In this document: piece by piece, positions 34,750 through 44,623 of the stretch
Numbering within the stretch: the first letter of the stretch is position 1
How the letters are laid out: every line of letters starts with the position of its first letter
Source of the DNA: Sphaerolaimus hirsutus
Taxonomy: Eukaryota; Nematoda; Chromadorea; Monhysterida; Sphaerolaimidae
Assembly: GCA_964036195.1 (NCBI GenBank)
Contig: OZ038458.1
Coordinates: forward strand, 25,805,832-25,869,831
Reading direction: 5' to 3'
DNA length: 64,000 bases
Made by a program: the position numbers and the translations under genes
Notes under the pieces: generated by a model
Told to the model about the DNA's origin: nothing
Database searches by the model: none
What the model saw: only the letters and a program-made list of their open reading frames with translations

Positions 34750-37464
34750 TCACTGCTTGCATGTGTTGCAATTTTTGCAATATTCTTGCACATCCGCTGC
34801 AAGTGTGGGCCATGTTCCATGCCCATAGAATGGTCTCAGGCGCTGGTATGTTTTCTGAGCACTTGCATGTGCTGCCCAGCGACCTTCATGATGCCAGCGC
34901 AACATGTCATTGCGCTCTTTGTCACTTGCTAATGCAAAGTTATGCACAGCACTTACCTTCGGTGTAGCCAATTTGGCTAACATGTGTGACACACTGATGA
35001 AATTGACGTTGCACACTGTATCAAGTGTGACATCTGGCTGGTCAATTGAGTCATTTTCCCCCATGCGAACAGGAATTGTGCCAGCAGGTGCCCTTGAAAG
35101 AGCATCAGCCACTAAATTTTTGATTCCTGGCTTATAGCACAATTTCACATCAAACTGTTGCAACACAAGACACCAGCGGTAGAGCCTATGGGAATGGCTA
35201 TTTTTTTGAAACAGCTGTGTCAGGGGATGGTGATCAGTAAACACTGTCACTTTTTCTCCAGTGATGTATGGCCTGAAAGTTTGAAGTGCATAAACAACTG
35301 CACGCGCTTCCAACTCAGTGGCACAGTAGCGCTTTTCCGCAGGTGCAGTCACACGACTAGCAAAAGCAATTGGCTGCAACTTGCCTTGCTCATTTTCCTG
35401 CTCTAGCATAGCACCTAATCCGTCGGCACTAGCATCAGTGGTTATCACATAGTCATTTCCTGGCACAGGCATTGCTAATGCCCTTGGATCACCCATCTCA
35501 GTGAAAATCTGCCTGAACAATTTCTCCAACTCAGGTGTCCATTTCAATTGTGCCTTACTGCTTTCAGCAGCTTGGAAAAATTTGCGCAATGGCGCCAACC
35601 TATGGGACAGGTTGTGGTGAAAGCGCCGCATGTAGCTGACGAGTCCCATGAATGAAATGCCTTTTTTTTTGGTGGCAGGCAATGGGTAATTTTGAATGGC
35701 TGTGGCTTTGTCTGGATCCACATGGATTCCATCACCACTGATCACATGCCCTAAATACTGAATTTTGTTTTTCAGAAAATGGCACTTGCGTGGATTCAGT
35801 CTCAATCCAGCTTTGCATGTTGTTGCAATCACTGCCTTCAGGTGAGCAATGTGCTCCTCAAGTGTGGTGGATGCCACAATGATGTCATCTAAGTAGGCTC
35901 TGCAATAGCCTTTATGTTCAATCAGCATGTTGTTGATGGCTCTTTGAAAAGTAGCCAGAGCCGAGTGAAGCCCAAATGGCATGCGCTTCCACTCAAACAA
36001 CTGATCCAATGCAGTAAATGCAGTTTTATGCTGATCTTCCTTTTTGATGCGGATGTTGTAGTATCCACATTTTATGTCCATGGTGGAGAAAAATTTCCTC
36101 CCAGCCCACAGATCTAGCAAATCATCCATGCGAGGCAATGGATAGCTATCACGCTTAGTGTTCAAATTCAACTGGCGGAAATCCACACAGAATCTCCATG
36201 AGCCATCCTTCTTTTTCACTAGCACAAAAGCACTGCTGTAATTGCTATTTGATGGCACAATGCACCCTTGGTCAAGCAAGTCTTTGAGCATTTTTTCAAC
36301 TTCTGGGCGCAGTTTAAGTGGAATGCGCCTGGGTGGAACTCTGAATGGAAGGGTGTCACCTGTGTCAATTTCATGCTCCACATCTGTGCATCCAATTTCA
36401 TCAACATTTTGGCATGCATCTGTTTTGTACATGGAGCTAAAAGCATGGCGCAGCTCAAACAATACATCCACTAACCTGGATTTTTCTGCATCTGTGCAGT
36501 TGCCGATATTGAGCATTTTTGCCCATTCACTTTTGTCCAAATTTTGCACTTGGCCTATAAGCACTTCAGTTGGGGGCTCATTTTTGTGCAGTGGCACATG
36601 GGCAGCATGCATTGGCTGGCCCTGTTTGTCAGAAAATATGACCAGTGCTGACTGGTCATCACTGTCCAATTTGCAGTGTTTGATCAACTGCTTTTGAATG
36701 TCATTTGTGACAGGCACATTTTTGGCCTCTGGCAAAAGGTTACTGCCATCTGCAGCTCTCATGTAAATGCCCAATTTTGGCATCACATCTTGTCCCAACA
36801 GGACATCATAGTCAATGTCATTTGAAATTTGACATGTATGCATGGCTGTGCCACCTGCATAATCAATTTGGATGTCTACGCACCCTTTTGTGTCAATTGG
36901 TGTCTGATTGGCAGCAAGCAGTTTGTGCTTGGTGGGCCTTGGCATCAAGCCAAGCCTTTTGACCACATTTTCAGTCACAACCGTCACATCAGCACCACTG
37001 TCAGGGCGACAAGTGTCAAATTGTGTGCCATTCAAATAGGCACATGGCTGATTGACTTTTGAGCCAGTTTTTGGCTTCATTTGCAATCTCTGTGGCTGTG
37101 CCACATGCAGCACCCGATTCACAGCATTGGGAGGTTCACCCTCCTGGTCACAATCAATATTGTGCACCTTGGACCTTGTCCATTCCTTTTTCACAGGGTG
37201 CTTGTTGAAATTTTCCTTTTTGGACATCCAGCAGTCCTGTGTGTCATGTGTGACAGACTTGTGGAAATTGCACCACTTTTTCCAGTGCCTTTGGCCATTT
37301 TCAGCACTTGCAGCAGTTTGCAATCCACCGCCTGGGCCTGTTGAAGCCATTTGCTCCAGGCTTGCCATTGTGCCTTGCCAGCTTTTCATTTGCAATTCGC
37401 TTAGCCTGGCTGGCAGCAATTTCACATTCCTCAGTTGAATGTGTGTGTGCCATGCATGACACAA
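34750..37464 (-). pseudogene. Gypsy gag C-terminus and pol (protease, RT, RNase H, integrase zinc domain)
   Basis: Domains in order: a zinc knuckle of unusual form (CX2HX4HX4C, about 37231-37273); aspartic protease with DSGADVTVV near 37005; reverse transcriptase with FSTMDIKCGYY and catalytic YLDD near 35890; RNase H with TTDASADG near 35435 and a DALSRAP end; then the integrase HHCC finger ending CKNCNTCK. Length and order are typical of Ty3/Gypsy. The reading frame joins gag only across frameshifts near 37340 and 37445, and ends at TGA 34750. Retained motifs show that the damage is recent. Confidence 0.93.
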
Positions 37465-37940
37465 AATTTCTGTGCATTTGGTGCATGCACTTTCACTCGC
37501 TTCTCAGCGAATTCCAGCCTTTCAGCATTTTCAACCAGCTCCTTGAATGTCATGAGCTCATAAGTCGGCAATGCATACAGTGCATTTTGCAGTGTCTGAT
37601 TCTGCAAGCCAGACATAAAATAGTGTTTCAATTGCACTTTGAGAGCTGCCGGCACTATGTTTGGCATGGCTTTTCGCACCAAGCTCTCAATCAACAAGCC
37701 AAAATCCTTGACTTGTTCCTTAGCTGATTGTTTTGTGGTGATCAGCTTGTTCATTGCATTTTGTGCAGAAAAATGGTCACCATACTGTGACTCCAAAAAT
37801 GCACAGACCTGTTCAAAGGTCATTCTGTCCTCATGTGACAAGTGCTCAAATTGGCGCAGTGCTCTGCCACTCAGGCATTTGCGCACATGAATCACTGCAA
37901 ACTCATCTGGCACTTCAGTGAGCTTGATCCGGGCCTTCAA
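37425..37940 (-). pseudogene. Gypsy gag, middle part, next to the BEL insertion
   Basis: This is the capsid-like part of gag (helical, residues such as EVPDEFAVIHVRKCLSGRA, LRQFEHL). It reads in frame with the gag fragment at 50454-50895 once the BEL element and one CAAAT duplicate are taken away, so insertion hit an open gene. The 3' end runs into a CA-repeat (37438-37450), where the frame breaks in the middle of a first CX2HX4HX4C zinc knuckle. Confidence 0.8.
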
Positions 37941-37942
37941 AT

Positions 37943-39244
37943 TGTGATGAAGCCGCCGAAGTCAGCGTCTTCTACCACCGAATCCGGCTGCTTCAAGACC
38001 GTAGTGAGAAACGGCCTTTAGAGTGGTTGATTTCCCGTTGTAGCCGAATGTCCTCTTGTCGACAGCCAAGTTGAGTTTATTTCGTAGTTGCGTGTTGAAA
38101 AGGGGGTTTCAAGATTGTTTCAGGTACTTTATTTCGATCAGATACAGCGTGTTACAAAAGCGCAAAGCCTAGCGAGCTTCCTAGTCGAAGTTTCTATCGC
38201 TAGCTTATTTTGTTCACTTGGGGTGGGTCCGCAGACTGAAGGAAAAACTTCCAAAGTAGCTAAGACACGGAAATCATGTATAGAAAAACAGCTACAGTAA
38301 TTTCCTAATACAAATACACAAATAAGTCACAAATGCAACAAATAAACATATCTAGCCGAAACAGTTGCCTCATACTGCGCGGGCATACATTCAAATACTC
38401 ATGGTAAAGAAATACCAGGTACAAATTGGGTTAATGGAAAAACTATTAATCTTACGAGGCGCGAAGTCGGCAAACTCGGCCGATTTACTTATTTGCTTCA
38501 ATTTGTCAGAAAACATTGACGCACATTGGAACTGATATAATAGGGTTTGAAAACTGTAAATAGTAGTGCAAATGTTCCTAATGACGTAAATAGAGTAGGG
38601 TATATTCGATATAATAATAATCACTTCCTGGAGGCGTATGTTGAATAAACAGTAAACTGGGACTTATTCGAGGTAAATGGGTGTGTTAATTGAGCAGGGT
38701 TTATAATATATTCAACTTGAGCAGGGTATTATAATTATTAAGTAAATATAAATATAAGTTGTGAGCAGGGTTATAACAATTATGCCTACGCGAAGGGCTT
38801 CGTAAATACGTACAGTAAATGCTAGCTACACACAGGGCACTATTTCTCTGTTAGGACGCTGGCCTAAATAAATACGTGGCACATAAATATTTACAAGATT
38901 TGACTTTCCCAAATTGCAAGTAAACTATGTAAATGTATATATAATAATGATCAGAAAATTACGGCGAGTTGAATGAGCCTAATTTTGTATTAATACACCT
39001 AATAATAACTTATTTGACCTTTTAACCTAAACATTCCACATAAACCTATCAATAACTTATAGAACACTTTCCTAATCGAATATTCTCCATGGGTAAATAA
39101 TATAGTGCAGGAAATACAATTTGTGTGGTAAATTAATATAGTGCATAAAATGTAAAATAGTGCAAATAAGTAAATGTGCAAATATGAGCCTAATTATCAA
39201 TTCTCTGTATTTCTTTATCCATCCATTTTGCCACGGTCAGCACA
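37943..39244 (-). repeat. BEL 3' LTR
   Basis: 1302 bp, same length as its partner at 49147-50448. It begins TGTGATGAAGCC and ends GGTCAGCACA on the plus strand. Differences from the partner include GCCGCC versus GCCACC, TCCTCT versus TCCACT and GCGAAG versus GCCAAG. An identical plus-strand open frame occurs in both LTRs and carries no coding signal. Confidence 0.97.
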
Positions 39245-39286
39245 CTCCGGGCGGAAGAGTTGCTGCACCCCGTTGTTGCAGCAACG

Positions 39287-42200
39287 TCACATGCTTGTGG
39301 TGGTGGGCGCCAACGTGATGAGTGGCGTTTCCACAGTCGCCTCGGTGGTGAACGTGGTCGTGCGCGAAGTCGTGGGTGTGCGGGAAGTCGCAGGTCCGGT
39401 TGCGGGTGATGCCAACGCTGACCTAGCCTGATGATGAAGCAGGTAGTTGCCCGTGTCGCTTCCTGCGCGTTCGCGTGAGGTGAATTTGCGGATATCGGGC
39501 ATGTGAGCACTGTCTCTGTTCCTGGCTCTGACTTGTCCTTCATCAGCTGAACTTTCATCTGGCTGAACGTATGCTGATAGTGACTTTGCCATTCTGTCCT
39601 CTGTTTCTGCTCTCCTGGCAAATCTGACGGACTGTGTTGAGTTGGATCTGGCTCTCCTTTTGATTGCTGGTCTCAACTCTGTCTTGCGCACTTTCCTCTG
39701 TGGGTAATTGGTCTCTCTCTGAGTTGACTTCTTGATAGTGTATCTGATGGCTCTGAAGCATAGCCATATGCACTTGAATGGACACACTATGCATTTCCAT
39801 ATGCATGTGTATACGCATGGTGGAATCACTGGTTTCCCTGTGGCAATTCTCCAATTGTACCACAGGTATCCTGCAGCTACAATTCCAGCTACCAAGATTG
39901 TGATTCCCAGCAGCATTGCGATTGTGTTGATGATCACTTGAAAGGGTCCTTTCAGCATTCCTCCCATAAAGTTGGTGTACCCTTTTGATACTCCAGATAT
40001 GTAGTGACCATATGCCTTGCCGATTCCTGCTGCTGTCTGTCCAATTCCAGCTCCAATGCCTTCTATTGAATTTCTGATCACTCTGGGATCCAATGACATA
40101 TCTGCTGTGTAATCGATCAACTGGTTCTGCACATGCTCCAAATTCTGTAGTCTCTGAATCTGGCCTCTGACATCCATGAAATTGGTCGCTCTGTTGACAA
40201 TGTTGGTGAACAGGTGAGGCGCGTCAAACGTGAAGGCCTGCCACTGTCCTTTCCATGTCATTTCAATTGGCGTCTCTGTGACATGCACCATTCCATGTGC
40301 GGACTTCCACTGTCCATGTTCATTTCTGTACAGGTGCGGTGTGGTGTGGCTGCAATCCTCTTCTGGTGATTTCTCCACCAAGTCTCTGCTGCCTGGGCTC
40401 TTGAACCACAAGGGCCCGTCTTTGTCCAATCTCATTGGTGTGTACTTGTAGCATGTTTCTCCCACTTTTCCTGTTTGATAAATTATGTATGGCTGCACTT
40501 CCTTGCATTCCCAAAACATAATTGCTTCTCCAGCCCATTCTGCATGAACATCCTGTCTTCCCAGCATGGCTCGAATCCCCAATGTTGGATCGATGCGGAA
40601 AAGCTGAGTCAACATGTCCAGCTGGTTCTTGCGAAGTTGACATAGCTGATGCCATACAATCGCAAATTGTGCCTGAGTCATCTCTCTGACCACATGTTGC
40701 AGGAACTGAAACTTGGAGTTTCTGTCGTCCAATCTGGCATACAATGTTCCACTGATTGTCGACTCTCTCGCCTCCACTATCTTTCCTGGCATTGCCCATT
40801 CTACAGGCACATCTTCTCTTCTGTCAAACTGGATGAATACACCTCCTTGATCGGTGTAGTATGTGTCTCCCGGAACACATTCTGAACCAATTGGCCTCTT
40901 TGTCTTGTTGCTGTGGGAGTATGCTGCTTGCAATTTTGACACAATAATTGTCTGGCCAGATATCTCTGATTTGAATCTGCCAATTCTCTCATATGCACAT
41001 TGATGCTTGAAGTTCTCTGTATCCCACACTGTGATTCCATAATTGTGGTCTCTGCAATGTCCCATCATGGCTCTGCACTGGCTGAAATCTTGCAAGTCGC
41101 TGATTACAGTCTTTCCATCAAGTGAAGCCACGGTTCCTTCTTCCATGTAGAAGTTACTGACGACATTCTCTTTGTCATGGCAACACCATGAATATTCCAC
41201 ATTCAAGGTTTGATTAGTTGTCCACACTCTGGGCTCCATTTCCACCAAAGGTGTTCCTCTGAACATCTTGTGAATTCTTGCATAGTTACAGGCTACCACG
41301 CCCACTTGCTGGTATTTCTCAAAATTGCCTGTAATGCCTTTCGCTCCCCAGAAACTGGTGTGTGTGATGATCTCTTTGATTCTGATGTAGCATCTGTATG
41401 CTTTCTCTTTCTGTGGAATCTGTCTCTGTGCGTAAAGTGTAACTTTCATTGCCTTGACAAAATTCCTTGGTGGGATATGGCACTGCACTTCTTCAGGAAC
41501 TGTAAGCGCATGTCCATGCCTCCCACTGGTACAAATCTGATACTTCTGGCTTTGTGAGTTGATCACCTGTTCCACAGGATGATCTTTGATTGCATCCTTG
41601 AATCTCTCATAAGTCTGCATTTCTCTGACAGATTTTGGTGGCCATTCTGAAGGCAAAGGCGGCAATCCATGATGCGCTGCCAATGATGGTGGCCTTACTG
41701 TCGAGGTTTCTAGAACGTATGTTCTGGAAAATACTTCGCTGTAAGCCTTGCCGGCTTCTCTCAGCGTTGCTGACTCTGACATGCCTGTCAGCATCAACAC
41801 CATACATAGCATTCCAATCACCAGATTGCTGGTGGTTGCTGTGGCCTTCCCTGTTGCACTCCTCAGGACTCTATCTGATGCTGAGTTCCTCTGAGCAGGG
41901 TTTGGTACAGAGTCTCTGTTCGAGCTCTGATTTCTGACATGTTTCTGGACAATTGCTGGGTCCAGTAAATCCACTTTGACTGTCACTGCTGTCTCTGGGA
42001 TATCCATTGTCTTTGAATTGATTTCCAGCGGATACAATTGATTGAGTGGTCTGCTGACCACATTTCTGTTGGCAGTTCTGACTTTTGCTGAGCGAATCTG
42101 TCCATCTTTGCTAGGCTCTAACTGCTCGATGCGACCCATCCTCCATGCACCTCTGGGCATGTTTTCTTCATAAATCAGCACAACTTCATTCACTTTGGGT

Positions 42201-44623
42201 TCTTGAGTCGCTGTCAATCTGCCATGTTTGTGTGTCACCTGAGTCTTTTCCCTCAAGCTTGGGATATACTCTTGATGCCACAAGTCCCAGAACTTATCCA
42301 AAGTTTGCTGGGTTGTCTCCCAATATTTCTGCAGTTTCGCTGCGTTATCCATTCTGGGCACAAATTCTCCATCTTTGTCTGCGTCAAACTGTGGTGTTCC
42401 AATCTGACCTTCCCCTGTCAGGAAGTCTTTTGGCGTCAGCACTCTGAGGCTCTTCACATCACCATAGATGTAAGAGATTGGCCTGCTGTTGATCACTGCC
42501 TCGACTTCTGGCAGAAGTGTCAACAATTCTTGCTGGGTTAACATTCTGTGCCCCACAGCTGCCTTGAAATGTTTCTTGGTGATGCCCACCATTCTCTCAT
42601 AGACTCCTCCCTGCCACGGTGCCATAGGAGTAGTCATATTCCACTGGATTTGTTGCTGTGAGCAGTATGTCTGTACTGCTCCATTTTTGACCATTTCTGA
42701 CCATTCCTTTCCAGTATTGATGGCCTTGTCAGTGCTTGTGCTGAGCACTTTCTCTGTCAATTTGAATTGCGTCGCATTGTCTGAAATCACTGCCTCAGGC
42801 TTTCCACGCCTGGCGATGAATCTCCTGACTGCGTTCAGGAATTCCTGTGCTGTCATGTCCAGCACACTTTCCAGGTGAACTGCACGTGTCACCATACATG
42901 TGAACAAACAGATCCACATTTTCCTGTGATCTTTGTCCACTTTGTACCAAACCGGTCCCAAATAATCCAAGCCCGTGTATTGGAACGGTCTGGCTCTCTG
43001 AACTCTGGTTTTTGGTAAATCTGGCATTGGTGGAAGCTGGTACGGCTTCGCTCCCAATTTCTTACAGGTTGGGCAGGTTCTGGTCATATTGTAAATCACC
43101 CGTCTGCCCTGTGTAATCCAGTACTGTTGTCTGATTGCTGCCAATGTGTGTTGCACTCCTGCGTGCATCAACTTCTCATGCTGGTCTCTGACGATCAGCT
43201 GAGTCACTGTAGCCGTTGCTGGCAACAGTATGAGTGGCACTGTGACCTCCTGTGGGTCAGTATGCTCCATTCGGCCGTGGCACTTCAGGATTCCATCCTG
43301 ATGCATTTGCACATTGAGCCATTTGATCAACTGCTGGTCTGCAGCTGTTTTCTTGCCATTCTGGCTGCCTTTGCTGTGGCCTGTTGCTAGAATCTCTGCC
43401 ACTCCTTTGTAATGATTCTGTTGCGTCACTTTGATCCAATATTTCAACGCAATCTCTCTCTCTTCAATACTGATAATTCCCTGTGGTTTTATTGTACTAC
43501 AGATACTTTTCATGATTTCTGACAATCCATTCTGACTGTCATTTCTGCTGCGCTTTTTGTGCATCTGTCGCACAAATCTCATCACGTATACTGTTGAATC
43601 CAGTAACTTTGTCAGTGACGAGAATCTCTGAATCTCAATTCCCAATGGATTGCTTTGCTTGCTTTCGTCAACTTGCACATTGCTGGTATCTGGGTCACTG
43701 ACCACTTGCTGTGTGGCGCCCAGGTAAATTGGACTGGCTTTTGGGAACTTGAGCTCTTCTCTCTTGATTTCTGCCATTACTTCTGGTGTAACTGGCTCCA
43801 CTTTCGGCTCTGGCCATTCTCCAGTCATTAGCCATTCTGGCCCTTTCCACCACAGGTTACTGCCTTCCAACTCTGACATATTCATGCCTCTTGTGGCCAT
43901 GTCAGCTGGGTTCTCCAGTCCTGCGATGTGTCTGATGTGCATGTTCTCTGTCTCACTCTGAATTTTCATGATTTCATCCAATCTGTTCTTGACAAAACAT
44001 GCTAGTGGCTTCGCGGTTGTCAACCACTTCAGACAACAGGTTGAATCTGACCATACAACTGTCTGACTGAATTTGACGTCCTTGAGCTCTTTGTGAATAA
44101 ACTTTGACATCCTGCTGCCGATCAACATTGCTAACAATTCCAGCCGTGGAATTGTCACTTCTGGTTTCTTTGGAGCTAGTCTCAATCTGGAGTACAGCAG
44201 GCTTGACGTGCCGCTGTCATTTTCCGTTTTCTGGCATATGTATGCCGCTGCGCTGTATGCCATTGCTGAGGCATCAACGAAAATGTGCAGTTGTGCATCC
44301 GCACTACTCTGATAATTCAGATTTCTGTTGAACTTGATCTGTCCAACCTTGAGCAATTCTGTCTCTAATTGCTGCCAAATTGCTGTCTGTTCCTCAGACA
44401 GGGGAGTATCCCATTCTTTGGCACTTGGTCCTGAATGCCATAACGTTTGCAAAAATCTCTTTGCTGGCAGTAGGACAGGACTGACAAGTCCCATTGGATC
44501 AAAACATCCCGCAGTCACCTTTGCAACTGTCCTTTTCGTGGGAAGTTTGATTTTCTGGTCAGTTTCTGATAATTGTGATTGCTGACAATTTCCTTGGCTA
44601 CATCTGACTCTGCCAATTGCCAA
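39287..44623 (-). CDS. BEL polyprotein C-terminal part: RT end, RNase H, integrase and envelope-like glycoprotein
   Basis: A 1778-residue open frame. Visible in order: RT thumb region (FDPMGLVSP, near residue 42); RNase H with HIFVDASAMAYSAA (about 115), LELLAML (about 165) and WSDSTC (about 190); integrase zinc finger ending CPTCKK (about 515); integrase triad in GLDYLG (about 548), ISDNATQF (about 612) and VYERMV (about 673). Then, still in frame, a signal-like segment LVIGMLCMVLMLTGMSESA (about 930-950), a long Cys-rich ectodomain with NXT sites, a Gly/Ala-rich stretch, a membrane anchor (about 1560-1592), a CIWKCIVCPFKCIWLCF tail and a basic C-terminus. The envelope portion (about 41840-39290) looks like a class III type fusion protein by layout only; that assignment is inference. 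Its first about 35 residues overlap the upstream frame. Confidence 0.88.
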   Translation of the reverse strand: MAIGRVRCSQGNCQQSQLSETDQKIKLPTKRTVAKVTAGCFDPMGLVSPVLLPAKRFLQTLWHSGPSAKEWDTPLSEEQTAIWQQLETELLKVGQIKFNRNLNYQSSADAQLHIFVDASAMAYSAAAYICQKTENDSGTSSLLYSRLRLAPKKPEVTIPRLELLAMLIGSRMSKFIHKELKDVKFSQTVVWSDSTCCLKWLTTAKPLACFVKNRLDEIMKIQSETENMHIRHIAGLENPADMATRGMNMSELEGSNLWWKGPEWLMTGEWPEPKVEPVTPEVMAEIKREELKFPKASPIYLGATQQVVSDPDTSNVQVDESKQSNPLGIEIQRFSSLTKLLDSTVYVMRFVRQMHKKRSRNDSQNGLSEIMKSICSTIKPQGIISIEEREIALKYWIKVTQQNHYKGVAEILATGHSKGSQNGKKTAADQQLIKWLNVQMHQDGILKCHGRMEHTDPQEVTVPLILLPATATVTQLIVRDQHEKLMHAGVQHTLAAIRQQYWITQGRRVIYNMTRTCPTCKKLGAKPYQLPPMPDLPKTRVQRARPFQYTGLDYLGPVWYKVDKDHRKMWICLFTCMVTRAVHLESVLDMTAQEFLNAVRRFIARRGKPEAVISDNATQFKLTEKVLSTSTDKAINTGKEWSEMVKNGAVQTYCSQQQIQWNMTTPMAPWQGGVYERMVGITKKHFKAAVGHRMLTQQELLTLLPEVEAVINSRPISYIYGDVKSLRVLTPKDFLTGEGQIGTPQFDADKDGEFVPRMDNAAKLQKYWETTQQTLDKFWDLWHQEYIPSLREKTQVTHKHGRLTATQEPKVNEVVLIYEENMPRGAWRMGRIEQLEPSKDGQIRSAKVRTANRNVVSRPLNQLYPLEINSKTMDIPETAVTVKVDLLDPAIVQKHVRNQSSNRDSVPNPAQRNSASDRVLRSATGKATATTSNLVIGMLCMVLMLTGMSESATLREAGKAYSEVFSRTYVLETSTVRPPSLAAHHGLPPLPSEWPPKSVREMQTYERFKDAIKDHPVEQVINSQSQKYQICTSGRHGHALTVPEEVQCHIPPRNFVKAMKVTLYAQRQIPQKEKAYRCYIRIKEIITHTSFWGAKGITGNFEKYQQVGVVACNYARIHKMFRGTPLVEMEPRVWTTNQTLNVEYSWCCHDKENVVSNFYMEEGTVASLDGKTVISDLQDFSQCRAMMGHCRDHNYGITVWDTENFKHQCAYERIGRFKSEISGQTIIVSKLQAAYSHSNKTKRPIGSECVPGDTYYTDQGGVFIQFDRREDVPVEWAMPGKIVEARESTISGTLYARLDDRNSKFQFLQHVVREMTQAQFAIVWHQLCQLRKNQLDMLTQLFRIDPTLGIRAMLGRQDVHAEWAGEAIMFWECKEVQPYIIYQTGKVGETCYKYTPMRLDKDGPLWFKSPGSRDLVEKSPEEDCSHTTPHLYRNEHGQWKSAHGMVHVTETPIEMTWKGQWQAFTFDAPHLFTNIVNRATNFMDVRGQIQRLQNLEHVQNQLIDYTADMSLDPRVIRNSIEGIGAGIGQTAAGIGKAYGHYISGVSKGYTNFMGGMLKGPFQVIINTIAMLLGITILVAGIVAAGYLWYNWRIATGKPVIPPCVYTCIWKCIVCPFKCIWLCFRAIRYTIKKSTQRETNYPQRKVRKTELRPAIKRRARSNSTQSVRFARRAETEDRMAKSLSAYVQPDESSADEGQVRARNRDSAHMPDIRKFTSRERAGSDTGNYLLHHQARSALASPATGPATSRTPTTSRTTTFTTEATVETPLITLAPTTTSM
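39290..41840 (-). other. Envelope-like domain inside the BEL polyprotein
   Basis: This is about 850 residues beyond the end of integrase. The sequence shows an N-terminal hydrophobic segment that could serve as an internal signal peptide, many cysteines (for example SWCCHD, FWECKEV), possible N-glycosylation at TNQT and SNKT, a KTKR dibasic site, a Gly-rich IGAGIGQTAAGIGKAYG stretch before a roughly 30-residue hydrophobic anchor, and a Cys-rich tail suited to palmitoylation. Known BEL lineages have gained envelopes from several virus groups; which source applies here is open. It has no stop or frameshift along its length. Confidence 0.7.

Noticed and set aside
38088-38300. Plus-strand open frame in the BEL LTR, identical at 49292-49504
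   Set aside because: Identity follows from LTR duplication, and there is no coding bias.
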